NCBI RefSeq assembly: GCF_030544485.1
Contig: NZ_CP130610.1
Location: 4,154,001 to 4,218,000 of the forward strand
Source: Halomonas sp. HAL1
Lineage (GTDB): Bacteria > Pseudomonadota > Gammaproteobacteria > Pseudomonadales > Halomonadaceae
Length of the DNA: 64,000 nt
Reading direction: 5' to 3'
Position 1 is the stretch's first letter. Every line of letters begins with the position of its first letter. The notes beneath the pieces are model-generated. The model had not been told where the DNA came from and searched no databases. It worked only from the letters and a program-made list of their open reading frames with translations. The position numbers were made by a program, and so were the translations under genes. Positions 29,525-39,149 of this stretch are shown one piece after another.

Positions 29525-30593
29525 AAGTTATTGAGTAATCAGTGCCGTAACCATTACATACTTTTTTGACCGCTTCACAAAGCTTATCGAACGAACTGTA
29601 GGCTGTTAACGGTAGCCACCGGTATTTGATTTCGCGCCAAAGGATTTCGATCAGATTCAGCTCCGGCGAATATGGCGACAAGTAGACCAGGTGAATGCGA
29701 TGTGCCATCCAATCAATAAGTTTGCGCTGGAACGCCTTGGAACGGTGCATCCTGGCATTATCCAGTATCACGACGGCGAATGCGTCAGGGTCTTTATGTG
29801 CCGCAAACTGATCAAAGGCTTCTATAACGGTTTCAGTGGTCACTGAGTCGGTGGTCATATGGTGAAAAAACTCACCTTTTCTGGTGAGAAAGCCCAGTAC
29901 ATTCAGCCGTTTGCTGTGTGGGTAGGCCGTGACTTCCCAGGGCTTGGCTATCGGGCTCCATGCATAAGGAAGTGACGATGATTGCGAGAAACCGGCTTCA
30001 TCAAAGAAATAGAGATCGCACTCACCATCATCTTCCCACTCCTTCAATACATTGATTATCTCTTGCGTATGGCGGAAATCCGCTTCGTCACGATGTGCCC
30101 TCAATGAGCGGCGTATCCGCTTACAGCTATAGCCTTTTTTTAACGCGCGCCGCAACGTGTCCTGGCTGACGACGTTACCTGTCTGCTCCTGAAACTTGGC
30201 ATGGAGGACAGGCAATTGATGGGGATACTCTTCAACCAGTTGTTCTAACACAGCAAGATCGCTCTCGCTGAGAAGGTGCGGGCGTCCTTCGCGAGGCTTG
30301 TCTTGAAGACCTTCAATACCGTCTGCTTCCCATTGGGATAACCAAGTCGATACCGTATCGCGCTTAACCCCAATAATATCGCGAATCTGGTTAATCGTAT
30401 GGCCCTTGTGGTTGAGCAGAATGGCGTGGGCCCGACGACGTAGTGCTCTCTTTTCGCCGTACTGGTAGGCTTCATTTAAGATACGTTGCTGGTCAGGTGT
30501 TAAAGAAACGAAACGTAAGCGCCGAGACATGGTTCTGTATTTTACTCTGATGGATCTTTGTTCTTTATACGCGATAATTTATGCAGAATCACT
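29512..30593 (-). mobile_element. IS630-family insertion sequence
   Basis: A 1082-bp element flanked by a TA duplication (29510-29511 and 30594-30595). Its imperfect 26-bp terminal inverted repeats (29512-29537 and 30568-30593) agree at 20 of 26 positions and begin AGTG. TA targeting is the hallmark of the IS630/Tc1-mariner group. It interrupts hsdS; precise removal restores an open hsdS frame reading EIDIADTPFDLPKGW. Confidence 0.93.
29517..30530 (-). CDS. IS630-family transposase
   Basis: A complete 337-residue transposase. The N-terminal helix-turn-helix pair (TINQIRDIIGVKRDTVSTWLSQW) is followed by the DDE domain with LYFFDEAGF, VVILDNARMH and YSPELNLIEILWREIKY. All three catalytic acids are present. 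The start at 30530 is 63 bp inside the element's right end. Confidence 0.95.
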   Translation of the reverse strand: MSRRLRFVSLTPDQQRILNEAYQYGEKRALRRRAHAILLNHKGHTINQIRDIIGVKRDTVSTWLSQWEADGIEGLQDKPREGRPHLLSESDLAVLEQLVEEYPHQLPVLHAKFQEQTGNVVSQDTLRRALKKGYSCKRIRRSLRAHRDEADFRHTQEIINVLKEWEDDGECDLYFFDEAGFSQSSSLPYAWSPIAKPWEVTAYPHSKRLNVLGFLTRKGEFFHHMTTDSVTTETVIEAFDQFAAHKDPDAFAVVILDNARMHRSKAFQRKLIDWMAHRIHLVYLSPYSPELNLIEILWREIKYRWLPLTAYSSFDKLCEAVKKVCNGYGTDYSITFA

Positions 30594-31703
30594 TATATCA
30601 ATTTCTGGTAATGGTTTTTTACGTCTTATTTCGCCTTTTTTGACCAATTTTTTATGCTCTTCCACATATCGACTAAGTATTTCGGTTGCTGGTTCGTCAG
30701 AGTCTTTTTGTTCTGTCAAAAGACCTCGAACAGCCAATTCCATAGCCAATTTGCGAACATCCTCCACATCCTCCGGCGCAGAAAACAGCTGCCCGAAATT
30801 GGCTTCCAGACGCTGCCAGTTTTCTTGCAGCTCATGGGGGTTTTGGCTGGCGGCGACGGCTTGCAAAGTGGCGTGACGCAACTGGTTTTGCAGGATGCGG
30901 CGTTGTTGTTGCTGCGCTTCCAACTGATCACATAAGGCCATCAGTTCATCGACTTTGGCGACGATGCGAGATTGCTCTTCGAGGGGAGGAAGGGGAATAG
31001 GAAGCGCTCTAACGGTTGACGTGTTTAATTCGACTTGCTGTGTTGTACCAGATACAAGCGAATCTGAATGGGAGGGGTCAATGCGTAACTGTACCCATGG
31101 TGAAGCGACCACACACCAAAAATAACGTGGGGAGCAATTCGCAAGTCGGATGACCGTGACGTGCGAATCTGCGACTGCTGACTTTTCTTCTGCAGCTGAA
31201 TAGATCGCTACGCGGCCAGCTGTACCTGTTCCGGTTGAGTTCCAAAGCAAATCACCATCGCACAGGTAGCGTTCTTTGCCGTATTTTTCTAAAGAATCAT
31301 CTGCCACATGGCGAGCAGGTGTTAAATCAAAGCCATTCCATTGAATGCATTTTTGCGAAACGACGTAAGTAGAGCTTTTATCTACGTATTTTGGCCCCTT
31401 ACCTCGCTGAATATACACACAAAGCTTTTCTAAACGCTCCCATTCCCAGTGTTCAGGAGTCATGAAGGGGATCTTGGATAATGGCGGGTGCATTCTAGTC
31501 GAGCGGAGTTTAAGCGTTTCCTCATATTCTTTACGGAGACTATTAGCGGCTTTGATAATCTCTAGTACAGGTTGAAAGGTTTCAGCTCTTTCCACAAGTC
31601 GCCCCGAGATAGCTAGTTGCAATACTAACTCTCGAAGTTTAACTATCCCGTTCGATGCATTGGCGATATACCCAAATTCTGCCAAAAATTGCTGTGCATC
31701 CAT
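30579..31703 (-). pseudogene. hsdS: Type I restriction specificity subunit HsdS, N-terminal half (split by IS630)
   Basis: About 370 residues: an N-terminal helix, the first target-recognition domain (from TPEHWEWERLEKL) and the central conserved region (LPIPLPPLEEQSRIVAKVDELMALCDQLEA) with the following linker. Host sequence ends at 30594 and the last five codons come from the IS. Start ATG 31703 shares one base with the stop of the YhcG-type gene (TGATG). Half-size HsdS proteins with one recognition domain can in some systems dimerise and recognise a palindromic target, so residual function is conceivable but unproven. Confidence 0.87.
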
Positions 31704-32749
31704 CAGCTATTCTCCCCACGGTTTTCGAGGCGAGCCCGTGAGCTTTCAATGGCCTGATGCAATTTGGCTTGTAGTACTTCTTTGGGGGGTAAAGCAGTCA
31801 AATATTCAGCGACATGGATGCCGCTGGCATCCAGCTCTAATAGTTCGATCTGCTCCTGCTTTTTACCGCTGCACAGAATAATACCCAGCGGCGCAGCTTC
31901 GCCCGCTTCCTGTTCATGCTTGGCAAGCCAACGCAGATACAACTCCATTTGGCCTTTGTGCTCGGCTTTAAAGTCACCCAGTTTCAGATCAATGGCAACG
32001 AGGCGTTTCAGTCGGCGGTTGTAGAACAGCAGGTCGATGTAAAAATCATCGTTGTCGATCTGGATGCGTTTTTGCCGTGCGACAAAGCTAAAGCCAGCTC
32101 CTAGCTCCAACAGAAATTGCTCCAGATCGCGCAGAATAGCGTCTTCCAGATCTTTTTCCAGGTAGCGGTCATTCAGGCCCAAAAAATCGAGAACGTAAGG
32201 GTCTTTGAGTACTAGGTTGTGGCTCAGCGAGCCTGTTTGGCGCAGGTTGGCTAATTCTTGCGTTAGCAACATTTCAGGTTGTTTAGACAGGGCGGTTCGC
32301 TCAAACAGCAAGGTGTTTTTTCTTTCCCGCAATTGGCGCACACTCCATCTCTCCTGCGCGCACATCTGACTATAAAAGTCGCGCTGAAGCGTATCTTTTA
32401 GGTAAATCAGCTCTAAAAAATGACTCCATGACAATTGTCTCGACAGTGTCGAGACAATCTGCCCATCGGGGTAAGCCTCGGCAAAGCGCAGCATGTGGCG
32501 CAGGTTTTTGGCAGAGAAACCGCGGCCGTACTCCTGTTCTAATTGTCTCGACAGTGTAGAGACTATTTGCTCGCCATAGGCAGCACGCTCACCCTGAAGC
32601 ACTTCATGGTGAATACGCTGGCCAATTTGCCAGTAGAGGATCGTTAGTGCGCTGTTGACGGTTGTGGCCAGTTGCTGGCGACCCTGCTCAATCAGCGTGC
32701 GGATATCACCAAGCAGTTGTTGGTCGGTCGGTAAAGCTGGCTTGCTCAT
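31703..32749 (-). CDS. YhcG/DUF1016-family PDDEXK nuclease
   Basis: A 348-residue protein with the DUF1016 N-terminal domain (ILYWQIGQRIHHEVLQGERAAYG..., two QIVSTLSRQL repeats) and a C-terminal PDDEXK nuclease domain. The active-site residues are visible in DFYIDLLFYNRRLKRLVAIDLKLGDF. It is fused into the restriction operon: it overlaps hsdM by 4 bp and hsdS by 1 bp, so it was selected as part of this transcript. Its contribution is unknown, but proteins of this family often occur in type I loci. Confidence 0.88.
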   Translation of the reverse strand: MSKPALPTDQQLLGDIRTLIEQGRQQLATTVNSALTILYWQIGQRIHHEVLQGERAAYGEQIVSTLSRQLEQEYGRGFSAKNLRHMLRFAEAYPDGQIVSTLSRQLSWSHFLELIYLKDTLQRDFYSQMCAQERWSVRQLRERKNTLLFERTALSKQPEMLLTQELANLRQTGSLSHNLVLKDPYVLDFLGLNDRYLEKDLEDAILRDLEQFLLELGAGFSFVARQKRIQIDNDDFYIDLLFYNRRLKRLVAIDLKLGDFKAEHKGQMELYLRWLAKHEQEAGEAAPLGIILCSGKKQEQIELLELDASGIHVAEYLTALPPKEVLQAKLHQAIESSRARLENRGENS

Positions 32750-34527
32750 GCGTCTTCTGCCTCTGGGCTAAAGTGGTGAGCAAGGGCTGCCGCCAGTTCG
32801 CTTTTGAGCTGGTTTTCGGTTTCTTCAATTTCACCCAAGAGCTGTTTGTATTTGACCAATAGCTCGTCAGGGTCGTGGCTTTCTTCTTCGGGGCCATTCG
32901 GATTTTTAATATCCAAATTAAAGATGGGCCAATAAATACGGTCGCCTGCGGACTGCGCGTCGCGGGCTTTTAAGCGCAGCGTTTCACTTTCGCTGCGTAA
33001 GCTTTCCATTTCATCGTCCACGCTTTGGCGTTGTGTTTTATCGTTGTTTCCTTTAATAGAGCCACGCAAGTCACGAATGCGGTTTTCCAATGCGCTGGCT
33101 TGGTTATTAAGCTGCTCAGCATTATCCCAATGCGGTTTGGCGGCAGCTTCGGCCTGTTCGCGCTTAGTTTTAAAATCGACCTTCCAGGCGAATTCGTTTT
33201 CCTCACGACTGGCAAAGTCATCGCTTTCATCGCCCCACCAGTCTTGCTCGGGTTTAAATTCTTCAAGGCGTATGGGTTTGGTTTTGCTATAGCTTTTATA
33301 GCCCGGCGGATAGGGGTGTTCGTAAAACCAAATGGTGTCGGTGTGGAAATGCTCGCTGCCATCGTCTACCCGCGTACCTTTGGTAAAAAACAGCAAGTTG
33401 GTTTTGATAGTAGTGTAGGGAGCAAACACGCCTTTGGGCAGGCGGATAATGGTGTGCAGCTTACATTCTTGCAACAGCAGCTTTTTTAGTGTGCCTTTAA
33501 TGCCATCACCAAACAAAAAACCATCGGGCAGAACCACGGCGGCGCGACCCTTTTCTTTTAGAAGCTTTTTGATAATCAACGCCATAAACATATCGGCGGT
33601 TTCACGAGTTTTTAAATCGGCCGGGTAGTCGCTGCCGACGCCGTCGTCTTCATAGCCGCCGAAGGGCGGATTGGTGATGATGCAGTCCACCTTGTCGTTG
33701 GCACTCCACTCGTTCCAACCAATGCCGAGGGTATTTTTGTGTTCAATCTGGCTGGGCACATCAATGCCGTGCAATAGCATGTTGGTGGTGCAGAGCAGGT
33801 GCGGCAGTTGCTTTTTCTCGATGCCACTAATCAACTGTTCAATGGCGCGCTTGTCTTCGGCGCTCGACTTCGAGGTAATCTGGTTGCGTAAATGGTCAAT
33901 GGCGGCGGTTAAGAAGCCGCCAGTGCCGCAGGCTGGATCCATCACGGAGTCACGCTTGTCTAATCGCGGGTTAACGCGATCAGCCATAAAAGCGGTGATA
34001 GCACGTGGTGTATAAAATTCACCAGCGTTACCTGCGCCGCGCAGATCGTTTAGCAGTTGCTCATACACATCACCAATCTGCGAGCGAGTCGTGAAGTCGT
34101 GAAAGTTTATGGCTTCTTCAAGCTTTTCGATCACTGCCAGCAACTGGGTACCAGACTTCATGTAGTTGTTGGCGTCTTGAAAGACGCTGCGAATGACCTT
34201 GTGTTGTGGGCTGGCGTTGGCGTCCAGCACTATTGGTGCCTTGAATAATTGATTGTTAACAAAGCTGACGATGTCCGACGGGGCCATTTTATGGGATTTT
34301 TTACCTTGGCCGTCATCATTCATTTTGGCCCAATTGCGCCAGCGAAACTCTTCCGGCAGTGGTGATTGATAGCTGGCGTTGTCGTCTTCCCACTCTTCCT
34401 CGCGCTGGTCAAATACTTTTAAAAAGAGCATCCAAGTGAGCTGGCCCAAGCGCTGTGCGTCGCCATCGACGCCATCGTCTTTGCGCATGATGTCTTGAAT
34501 GGATTTGATAGTGCTGCTGAGATTCAT
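32746..34527 (-). CDS. hsdM: Type I restriction-modification methyltransferase HsdM
   Basis: N6-adenine methyltransferase subunit, 593 aa. The HsdM N-terminal helical domain is followed by the SAM-binding motif DPACGTGGFL, the catalytic NPPFGG motif and a C-terminal helical/coiled-coil tail (residues ~470-590) that contacts HsdS. The gene is intact. It lies 21 bp downstream of hsdR and overlaps the nuclease gene by 4 bp. Because hsdS is broken, site-specific methylation is doubtful. Confidence 0.96.
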   Translation of the reverse strand: MNLSSTIKSIQDIMRKDDGVDGDAQRLGQLTWMLFLKVFDQREEEWEDDNASYQSPLPEEFRWRNWAKMNDDGQGKKSHKMAPSDIVSFVNNQLFKAPIVLDANASPQHKVIRSVFQDANNYMKSGTQLLAVIEKLEEAINFHDFTTRSQIGDVYEQLLNDLRGAGNAGEFYTPRAITAFMADRVNPRLDKRDSVMDPACGTGGFLTAAIDHLRNQITSKSSAEDKRAIEQLISGIEKKQLPHLLCTTNMLLHGIDVPSQIEHKNTLGIGWNEWSANDKVDCIITNPPFGGYEDDGVGSDYPADLKTRETADMFMALIIKKLLKEKGRAAVVLPDGFLFGDGIKGTLKKLLLQECKLHTIIRLPKGVFAPYTTIKTNLLFFTKGTRVDDGSEHFHTDTIWFYEHPYPPGYKSYSKTKPIRLEEFKPEQDWWGDESDDFASREENEFAWKVDFKTKREQAEAAAKPHWDNAEQLNNQASALENRIRDLRGSIKGNNDKTQRQSVDDEMESLRSESETLRLKARDAQSAGDRIYWPIFNLDIKNPNGPEEESHDPDELLVKYKQLLGEIEETENQLKSELAAALAHHFSPEAEDA

Positions 34528-34548
34528 TAGGTTATCCAGTACTCGTAA

Positions 34549-36993
34549 TTAAGCGCTTTGATCGTCGTAAAGCGCTTTTTCTAATTCGTGAATGGCTTGG
34601 GTGTACTGCTCGACGCCACCAAAAATGCCGCGACGGATTTGAGTTTTACTGCCGAATTGGTCGAAAGGGGGCAGCTCCAATACTTTGGCATCTTCAATAT
34701 CTTGCACGCCGTGGTCAGCAAATTTTTCCAGCAGGGCTTCGAGCACGATGCGGGCTTGTTCGCCGTATTTACCGAATACATCGCGTTTTTTGACCTTGTT
34801 AGCACGTTCGCGCCGGGTGAGAGGCTTCTGGTTAAAAGCGACATGAGCCACCAGATCAAAGGCATCCAACTCACTACCGTTAGGAACGGCTTGCTGCAAT
34901 ATTTCCAGCGGTATCCCGTGTTCGGCAAGTTCTTCCAGCACCGCTTGCTTACGCTCGGCCCCCTTCCAACGGCGCAAAAAGTCGGTGAGGTTGCCAAATT
35001 CAGCCTGCAGGGCTTTTTGAATATCGGCTTTGAGTAGGACTCGGTAGTCGTCAGTAATCAGTTTGCCGTCGGCGTCCAGATACTGTTCGAGTATCACAGC
35101 GACCCGAACGTTGACATCCCCGATCACGTATTTGGTGCGGCCTTCTCCCTCTCCAGTATTGCGGCCATCATCAAACCCGCCGGTTGTGCCGGTATCGTAA
35201 GGTGGAGGCTCCACTTCACCAATACCAGAGGTGCCTGTGATATCGGGTGGCAGATCTTCCGGCGGTATTTCGTCAGGGGGGATTACCGGGTCATCAAGCT
35301 TGGGTTCATAAATAACGACGGGGTCTCCATCAAAATCCGGATCAGCAAACAGTCGTGTGGCACCCTTGAAGTCCATGATAGTGAAGTAGAGCTTTTGGTA
35401 ATCCTCGCGCAGGCGAGTGCCACGACCAATCATTTGTTTAAACTCGGTCATGGAATTGATGTTTTGATCGAGCACAATCAGCTTGCATGTTTTGGCATCT
35501 ACCCCGGTAGTAAGCAACTTAGATGTGGTGGCAATGACCGGATAGGGCTCGTCGTTATCAATAAAGTAGGAAAGCTGGGCTTTGCCTTCGTTATCGTCAC
35601 CGGTAATGCGCATCACATAGCGGCGATTACTAGCGGCTGCTGGAATCAGTTTTACCAGTGCTTGGCGCATGCGCTCGGCGTGGTCTTGATCGTCACAAAA
35701 GACGATCGTTTTGGCCATGGGGTCGGTGGCTTTCAAATACTCCCAGACTCTTCTAGCCACCAGTTCGGTGCGTTTTTCCAACACTAAGTTGCGATCAAAA
35801 TCTTTGGTGTTGAACTGGCGCTGTTCCACCAATTGGCCGAGTTTATCGATCTTGCCTTTTTCGGGTGTGTAGCCCACGGCATCCACATCCGTGGCTATAC
35901 GGATCACTTTGTAAGGGGCGAGAAAGCCATCTTCGATGCCCTGTTTGAGCGAGTAGGTGTAAATAGGGTCGCCAAAGTAGGTGGTGTTGCTGATGTCTTT
36001 GGTTTCTTTCGGCGTGGCGGTTAAACCCAGATGGGTGGCGCTGCCGAAATACTCTAATATATCACGCCAAGCAGAATCATCCGCTGCGCTGCCACGGTGG
36101 CACTCATCAATCACGACCAGATCAAAAAAGTTTGAGGGAAACTGGCGATAGATTTGTTTCCACTCTTCACGGCCAGTCACCGCCTGATAAAGAGCAAGGT
36201 AGATTTCGTAGTTCTTTTTAGCTTCTCGATTAGTGACCTTGTGCATGACTTCGCCAAAGGGGGCAAAGTCTTGTTGCATGGTTTGATCCACCAGAATATT
36301 GCGGTCGGCCAAAAACAAAATGCGTTTTTTGGCTTTGGCTTTCCATAACCGCCAGATGATTTGGAAGGCAGTGTAGGTTTTTCCGGTGCCCGTCGCCATA
36401 ACGAGCAGAATACGCTCTTGGCCTTTGGCAATCGCTTCGATGGCGCGATTAATGGCGACACGCTGGTAATAACGGGGCTCTTTGCCACTACCATCGCTAT
36501 GAAAGGGTTCCTCGACCAGTTTCACCGCTTCCGGCTCTACCAAGCCTTTCCATTGCTGATACAGAGGCCACAAATTTGCCAGGGGTGGCAAATCATTAAT
36601 TGAGATCTCTCGTTCGATAGGCTGAGTAATGCCGGTTCGATCATGAAGCAGAAAACCTGCTCCGTTGCTGCTGATAGCAAAAGGGGCATCTAGCATTTCG
36701 GCATAGGTCAGCGCCTGCTGCATGCCGTGGCCGACTGAAAATTTTGATTGTTTGGCTTCAATAACGGCAATGGGCACGCCGGGGCTGGCGTAAAGCACAT
36801 AATCAGCACGCTTGGGGCCGCCCTTCGCATTGGGATTTTTCACCCGCGCAGCCAGCTTTCCCCGCACCATAACGCGACCATCGGTAAGGTTCACTTCTTC
36901 CCGAAACTGATTCTGTTGCCAACCCGCCTGCAGAATGGCTGGCGTGATGAACTTGGTGCAGATGTCTCGCTCGCTGAGCTGGTGTTTATCCAT
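34549..36993 (-). CDS. hsdR: Type I restriction enzyme R subunit HsdR (EcoEI-like)
   Basis: DNA translocase/nuclease subunit, 814 aa, the size of EcoEI-type R proteins. The N-terminal nuclease domain shows RADYVLY...PIAVIEAKQSKF. The helicase core has Walker A MATGTGKTYTA, the DECH box VVIDECHRGSA, motif III GLTATP and motif VI QMIGRGTRLR. The gene is complete. It is first in the minus-strand defence operon. The 287 bp upstream to yicC hold only a short hairpin (CTCCACA/TGTGGAG, 37131-37148). Confidence 0.95.
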   Translation of the reverse strand: MDKHQLSERDICTKFITPAILQAGWQQNQFREEVNLTDGRVMVRGKLAARVKNPNAKGGPKRADYVLYASPGVPIAVIEAKQSKFSVGHGMQQALTYAEMLDAPFAISSNGAGFLLHDRTGITQPIEREISINDLPPLANLWPLYQQWKGLVEPEAVKLVEEPFHSDGSGKEPRYYQRVAINRAIEAIAKGQERILLVMATGTGKTYTAFQIIWRLWKAKAKKRILFLADRNILVDQTMQQDFAPFGEVMHKVTNREAKKNYEIYLALYQAVTGREEWKQIYRQFPSNFFDLVVIDECHRGSAADDSAWRDILEYFGSATHLGLTATPKETKDISNTTYFGDPIYTYSLKQGIEDGFLAPYKVIRIATDVDAVGYTPEKGKIDKLGQLVEQRQFNTKDFDRNLVLEKRTELVARRVWEYLKATDPMAKTIVFCDDQDHAERMRQALVKLIPAAASNRRYVMRITGDDNEGKAQLSYFIDNDEPYPVIATTSKLLTTGVDAKTCKLIVLDQNINSMTEFKQMIGRGTRLREDYQKLYFTIMDFKGATRLFADPDFDGDPVVIYEPKLDDPVIPPDEIPPEDLPPDITGTSGIGEVEPPPYDTGTTGGFDDGRNTGEGEGRTKYVIGDVNVRVAVILEQYLDADGKLITDDYRVLLKADIQKALQAEFGNLTDFLRRWKGAERKQAVLEELAEHGIPLEILQQAVPNGSELDAFDLVAHVAFNQKPLTRRERANKVKKRDVFGKYGEQARIVLEALLEKFADHGVQDIEDAKVLELPPFDQFGSKTQIRRGIFGGVEQYTQAIHELEKALYDDQSA

Positions 36994-37280
36994 TGAGGTG
37001 CATCCCTTTATTTGTGCTTATGGTCATCGTCATCTGCCACACCGCCGCGCATCCGCTCATCTACCTCTGATAAAGACAATAAATGTACGTTTTTCCATTG
37101 TGCTAGAATTTGCCATTTTTGAATTACTTCCTCCACAACAATGTGGAGTGGCCATTAGCTAATTGAGTAAACAGCGGCATTGGTTGATATATGAGCCAGA
37201 GTGCTTGCACATTGTCGCATTGACTTAGATCGGGGTAGAAGGTGAATTGCCATTACCCGTTCAGCCAGACCAATACTTCA

Positions 37281-38159
37281 TCACTCAATATTCTGAATCT
37301 GTTCCCGCATCTGCTCGATCAATACCTTCAGCTCTACCGCACAGCGGGTGGTTTCAGCGACCACGGATTTTGACGAAAGCGTGTTGGCTTCGCGGTTGAG
37401 CTCCTGCATCAGGAAATCCAGGCGGCGGCCTTTGGGGCCTTTCTGGGCGAGCTGGTGGCTCACTTCTTCGATATGCGCCGTTAAGCGGTCTAGCTCTTCA
37501 TCTACATCGGCTTTTTGGGCTACGAGCACCAGCTCGGCTTCCAGGCGTTGGGGGTCGAGTTCTGTTTTGGCGACTTCCAGGCGTTCCAACAGCTGGGCGC
37601 GTTGGCGCTCCAGAATCTGCGGCAGCAGGCTGCGCACGGTAGCAACCTGCTCGCTTACTGCCGCCAAGCGGATGGTGATCATCTCGGCGAGCTTGTCGCC
37701 TTCACGGGCGCGGGCATCAATCAGCTCATTCAGTGCTTGGTCAAACAGTGTTTTGGCGGCGGCTTTGATGGCGTCTTGGTCGAGGTGCTGGGTTTCCATC
37801 ACACCGGGCTGGTTGAGCAGCGCGAGCGTGGTAGGCGGCACGGCGCTGGGCACTTGCTGCTGAATGGCCGCTAGTGCATCGGCAATTTCTTTCAGGCGCT
37901 GGGCGTTCACCGCAGGGGCTTGAGCGGTGTCGGCACTCTCAAACCGCACGCTGCACTCGACTTTGCCACGCGCCAAGCGAGTGCGCAGCGCTTCGCGCAG
38001 TACCGGCTCTAAATCACGCAGGCTTTCGTGCAGGCGGAAGTGGGGCTCTAAGTAGCGCTGGTTCACCGAGCGAATTTCCACCTGCAGGGTGCCGAAAGGA
38101 GCAGCCTGCTCGGTGCGGGCGAAGGCGGTCATGCTGTGTACGCGGCTGGAAGTGGCCAT
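37281..38159 (-). CDS. yicC: YicC-family endoribonuclease-like protein
   Basis: A 292-residue YicC family protein. It starts MATSSRVHSMTAFAR and continues with VEIRSVNQRYLEPHFRL, the conserved N-terminal block. The C-terminal signature is GRRLDFLMQELNREANTLSSKS. Family members are linked to RNA turnover. I start it at 38159, where homology begins and AGGAT lies upstream. It is divergent from rph, the usual yicC-rph arrangement, and marks the return to core genome after the island. Confidence 0.92.
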   Translation of the reverse strand: MATSSRVHSMTAFARTEQAAPFGTLQVEIRSVNQRYLEPHFRLHESLRDLEPVLREALRTRLARGKVECSVRFESADTAQAPAVNAQRLKEIADALAAIQQQVPSAVPPTTLALLNQPGVMETQHLDQDAIKAAAKTLFDQALNELIDARAREGDKLAEMITIRLAAVSEQVATVRSLLPQILERQRAQLLERLEVAKTELDPQRLEAELVLVAQKADVDEELDRLTAHIEEVSHQLAQKGPKGRRLDFLMQELNREANTLSSKSVVAETTRCAVELKVLIEQMREQIQNIE

Positions 38160-38291
38160 GTTTGATCCTGATAGTGAGCAACGGTGTATAAAGCATTGCC
38201 AACAGTCTACCCGATAGGCCAATCAGCGCACTCTCAGACGTGTACAATGGAGGGCTTTTACTAGTTACGCGTTTATTGAGAGGTACTATTT

Positions 38292-39041
38292 GTGAGCAGC
38301 GCTAAGCGTCCTGATGTTGTGCGTCCCAGCGGTCGCGAAGCCGACCAGCTCCGTGATATTCGCCTGACCCGCGATTACACCCGTCATGCGGAAGGCTCTG
38401 TGCTGGTGGAGTTTGGCGATACCAAAGTGCTGTGTAATGCCAGCGTAGAAGCCGGCGTACCGCGCTGGCTGCGCGGCAAGAATCAGGGCTGGGTCACCGC
38501 TGAGTACGGCATGCTGCCCCGCGCCACTCACACCCGTAGTGGCCGTGAAGCGACCCGCGGCAAGCAAGGCGGCCGCACGCTGGAAATTCAGCGCTTGATT
38601 GGCCGCAGCCTGCGTGCCGCGGTCAATTTAAAGAAGCTGGGTGAGTTCACCATTACCGTGGATTGCGATGTGATCCAGGCCGATGGCGGTACCCGCACCG
38701 CAGCAATTACCGGTGGCTGCGTGGCGCTGATCGATGCGATCCGTTATCTACAGCGCGAGAAAAAGATCAAAGCCGACCCTTTCAAGCAGTTGGTAAGTGC
38801 TATTTCTGTGGGCATTTATAAAGGCGTGCCAGTACTGGATCTGGATTACCCGGAAGACAGCAAAGCCGATACCGATCTAAACGTGGTGATGACCGAAACC
38901 GGCGAGTTAATCGAAGTGCAGGGCACCGCCGAAGCAGGTGCATTCAACCGCGCCGAGCTAAACGGCATGCTTGATTTGGCCGAGAAGGCAGGCGATGCGC
39001 TGCGCGACCATCAGCGTGAAGCGCTGGGTATTCGTGGCTAA
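38292..39041 (+). CDS. rph: Ribonuclease PH
   Basis: Phosphorolytic 3'-5' exoribonuclease that trims tRNA 3' ends. At 249 aa it carries the family blocks MRPSGRE-like [34 protein letters not shown] and [16 protein letters not shown]. The start is GTG at 38292, with GAGAGG nine bases upstream. A 14-bp perfect hairpin follows the stop. Unlike some E. coli K-12 strains, the frame is intact to the end. Confidence 0.96.
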   Translation: MSSAKRPDVVRPSGREADQLRDIRLTRDYTRHAEGSVLVEFGDTKVLCNASVEAGVPRWLRGKNQGWVTAEYGMLPRATHTRSGREATRGKQGGRTLEIQRLIGRSLRAAVNLKKLGEFTITVDCDVIQADGGTRTAAITGGCVALIDAIRYLQREKKIKADPFKQLVSAISVGIYKGVPVLDLDYPEDSKADTDLNVVMTETGELIEVQGTAEAGAFNRAELNGMLDLAEKAGDALRDHQREALGIRG

Positions 39042-39061
39042 AAATTAACGCCCGCCACAAC

Positions 39062-39093
39062 GCAACAAGCCGACCCAAAGGTCGGCTTGTTGC
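39062..39093. terminator. Hairpin terminator after rph
   Basis: A perfect 14-bp stem (39062-39075 with 39080-39093, arms GCAACAAGCCGACC and its complement) with a CAAA loop, 20 bp after the rph stop and before the convergent gene at 39150. The downstream T-tract is short (TTATT), so it may work as a bidirectional terminator. Confidence 0.8.
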
Positions 39094-39149
39094 TTATTAC
39101 CACTTATTACCTACTGACTGCGACGCGGGAAAAGTTCGTTGCCTAGCGC

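Noticed and set aside
37131..37148. Hairpin CTCCACA/TGTGGAG upstream of hsdR as a terminator or attachment site
   Set aside because: The stem is only 7 bp, has no T-tract, and no matching copy was found at the other end of the island.
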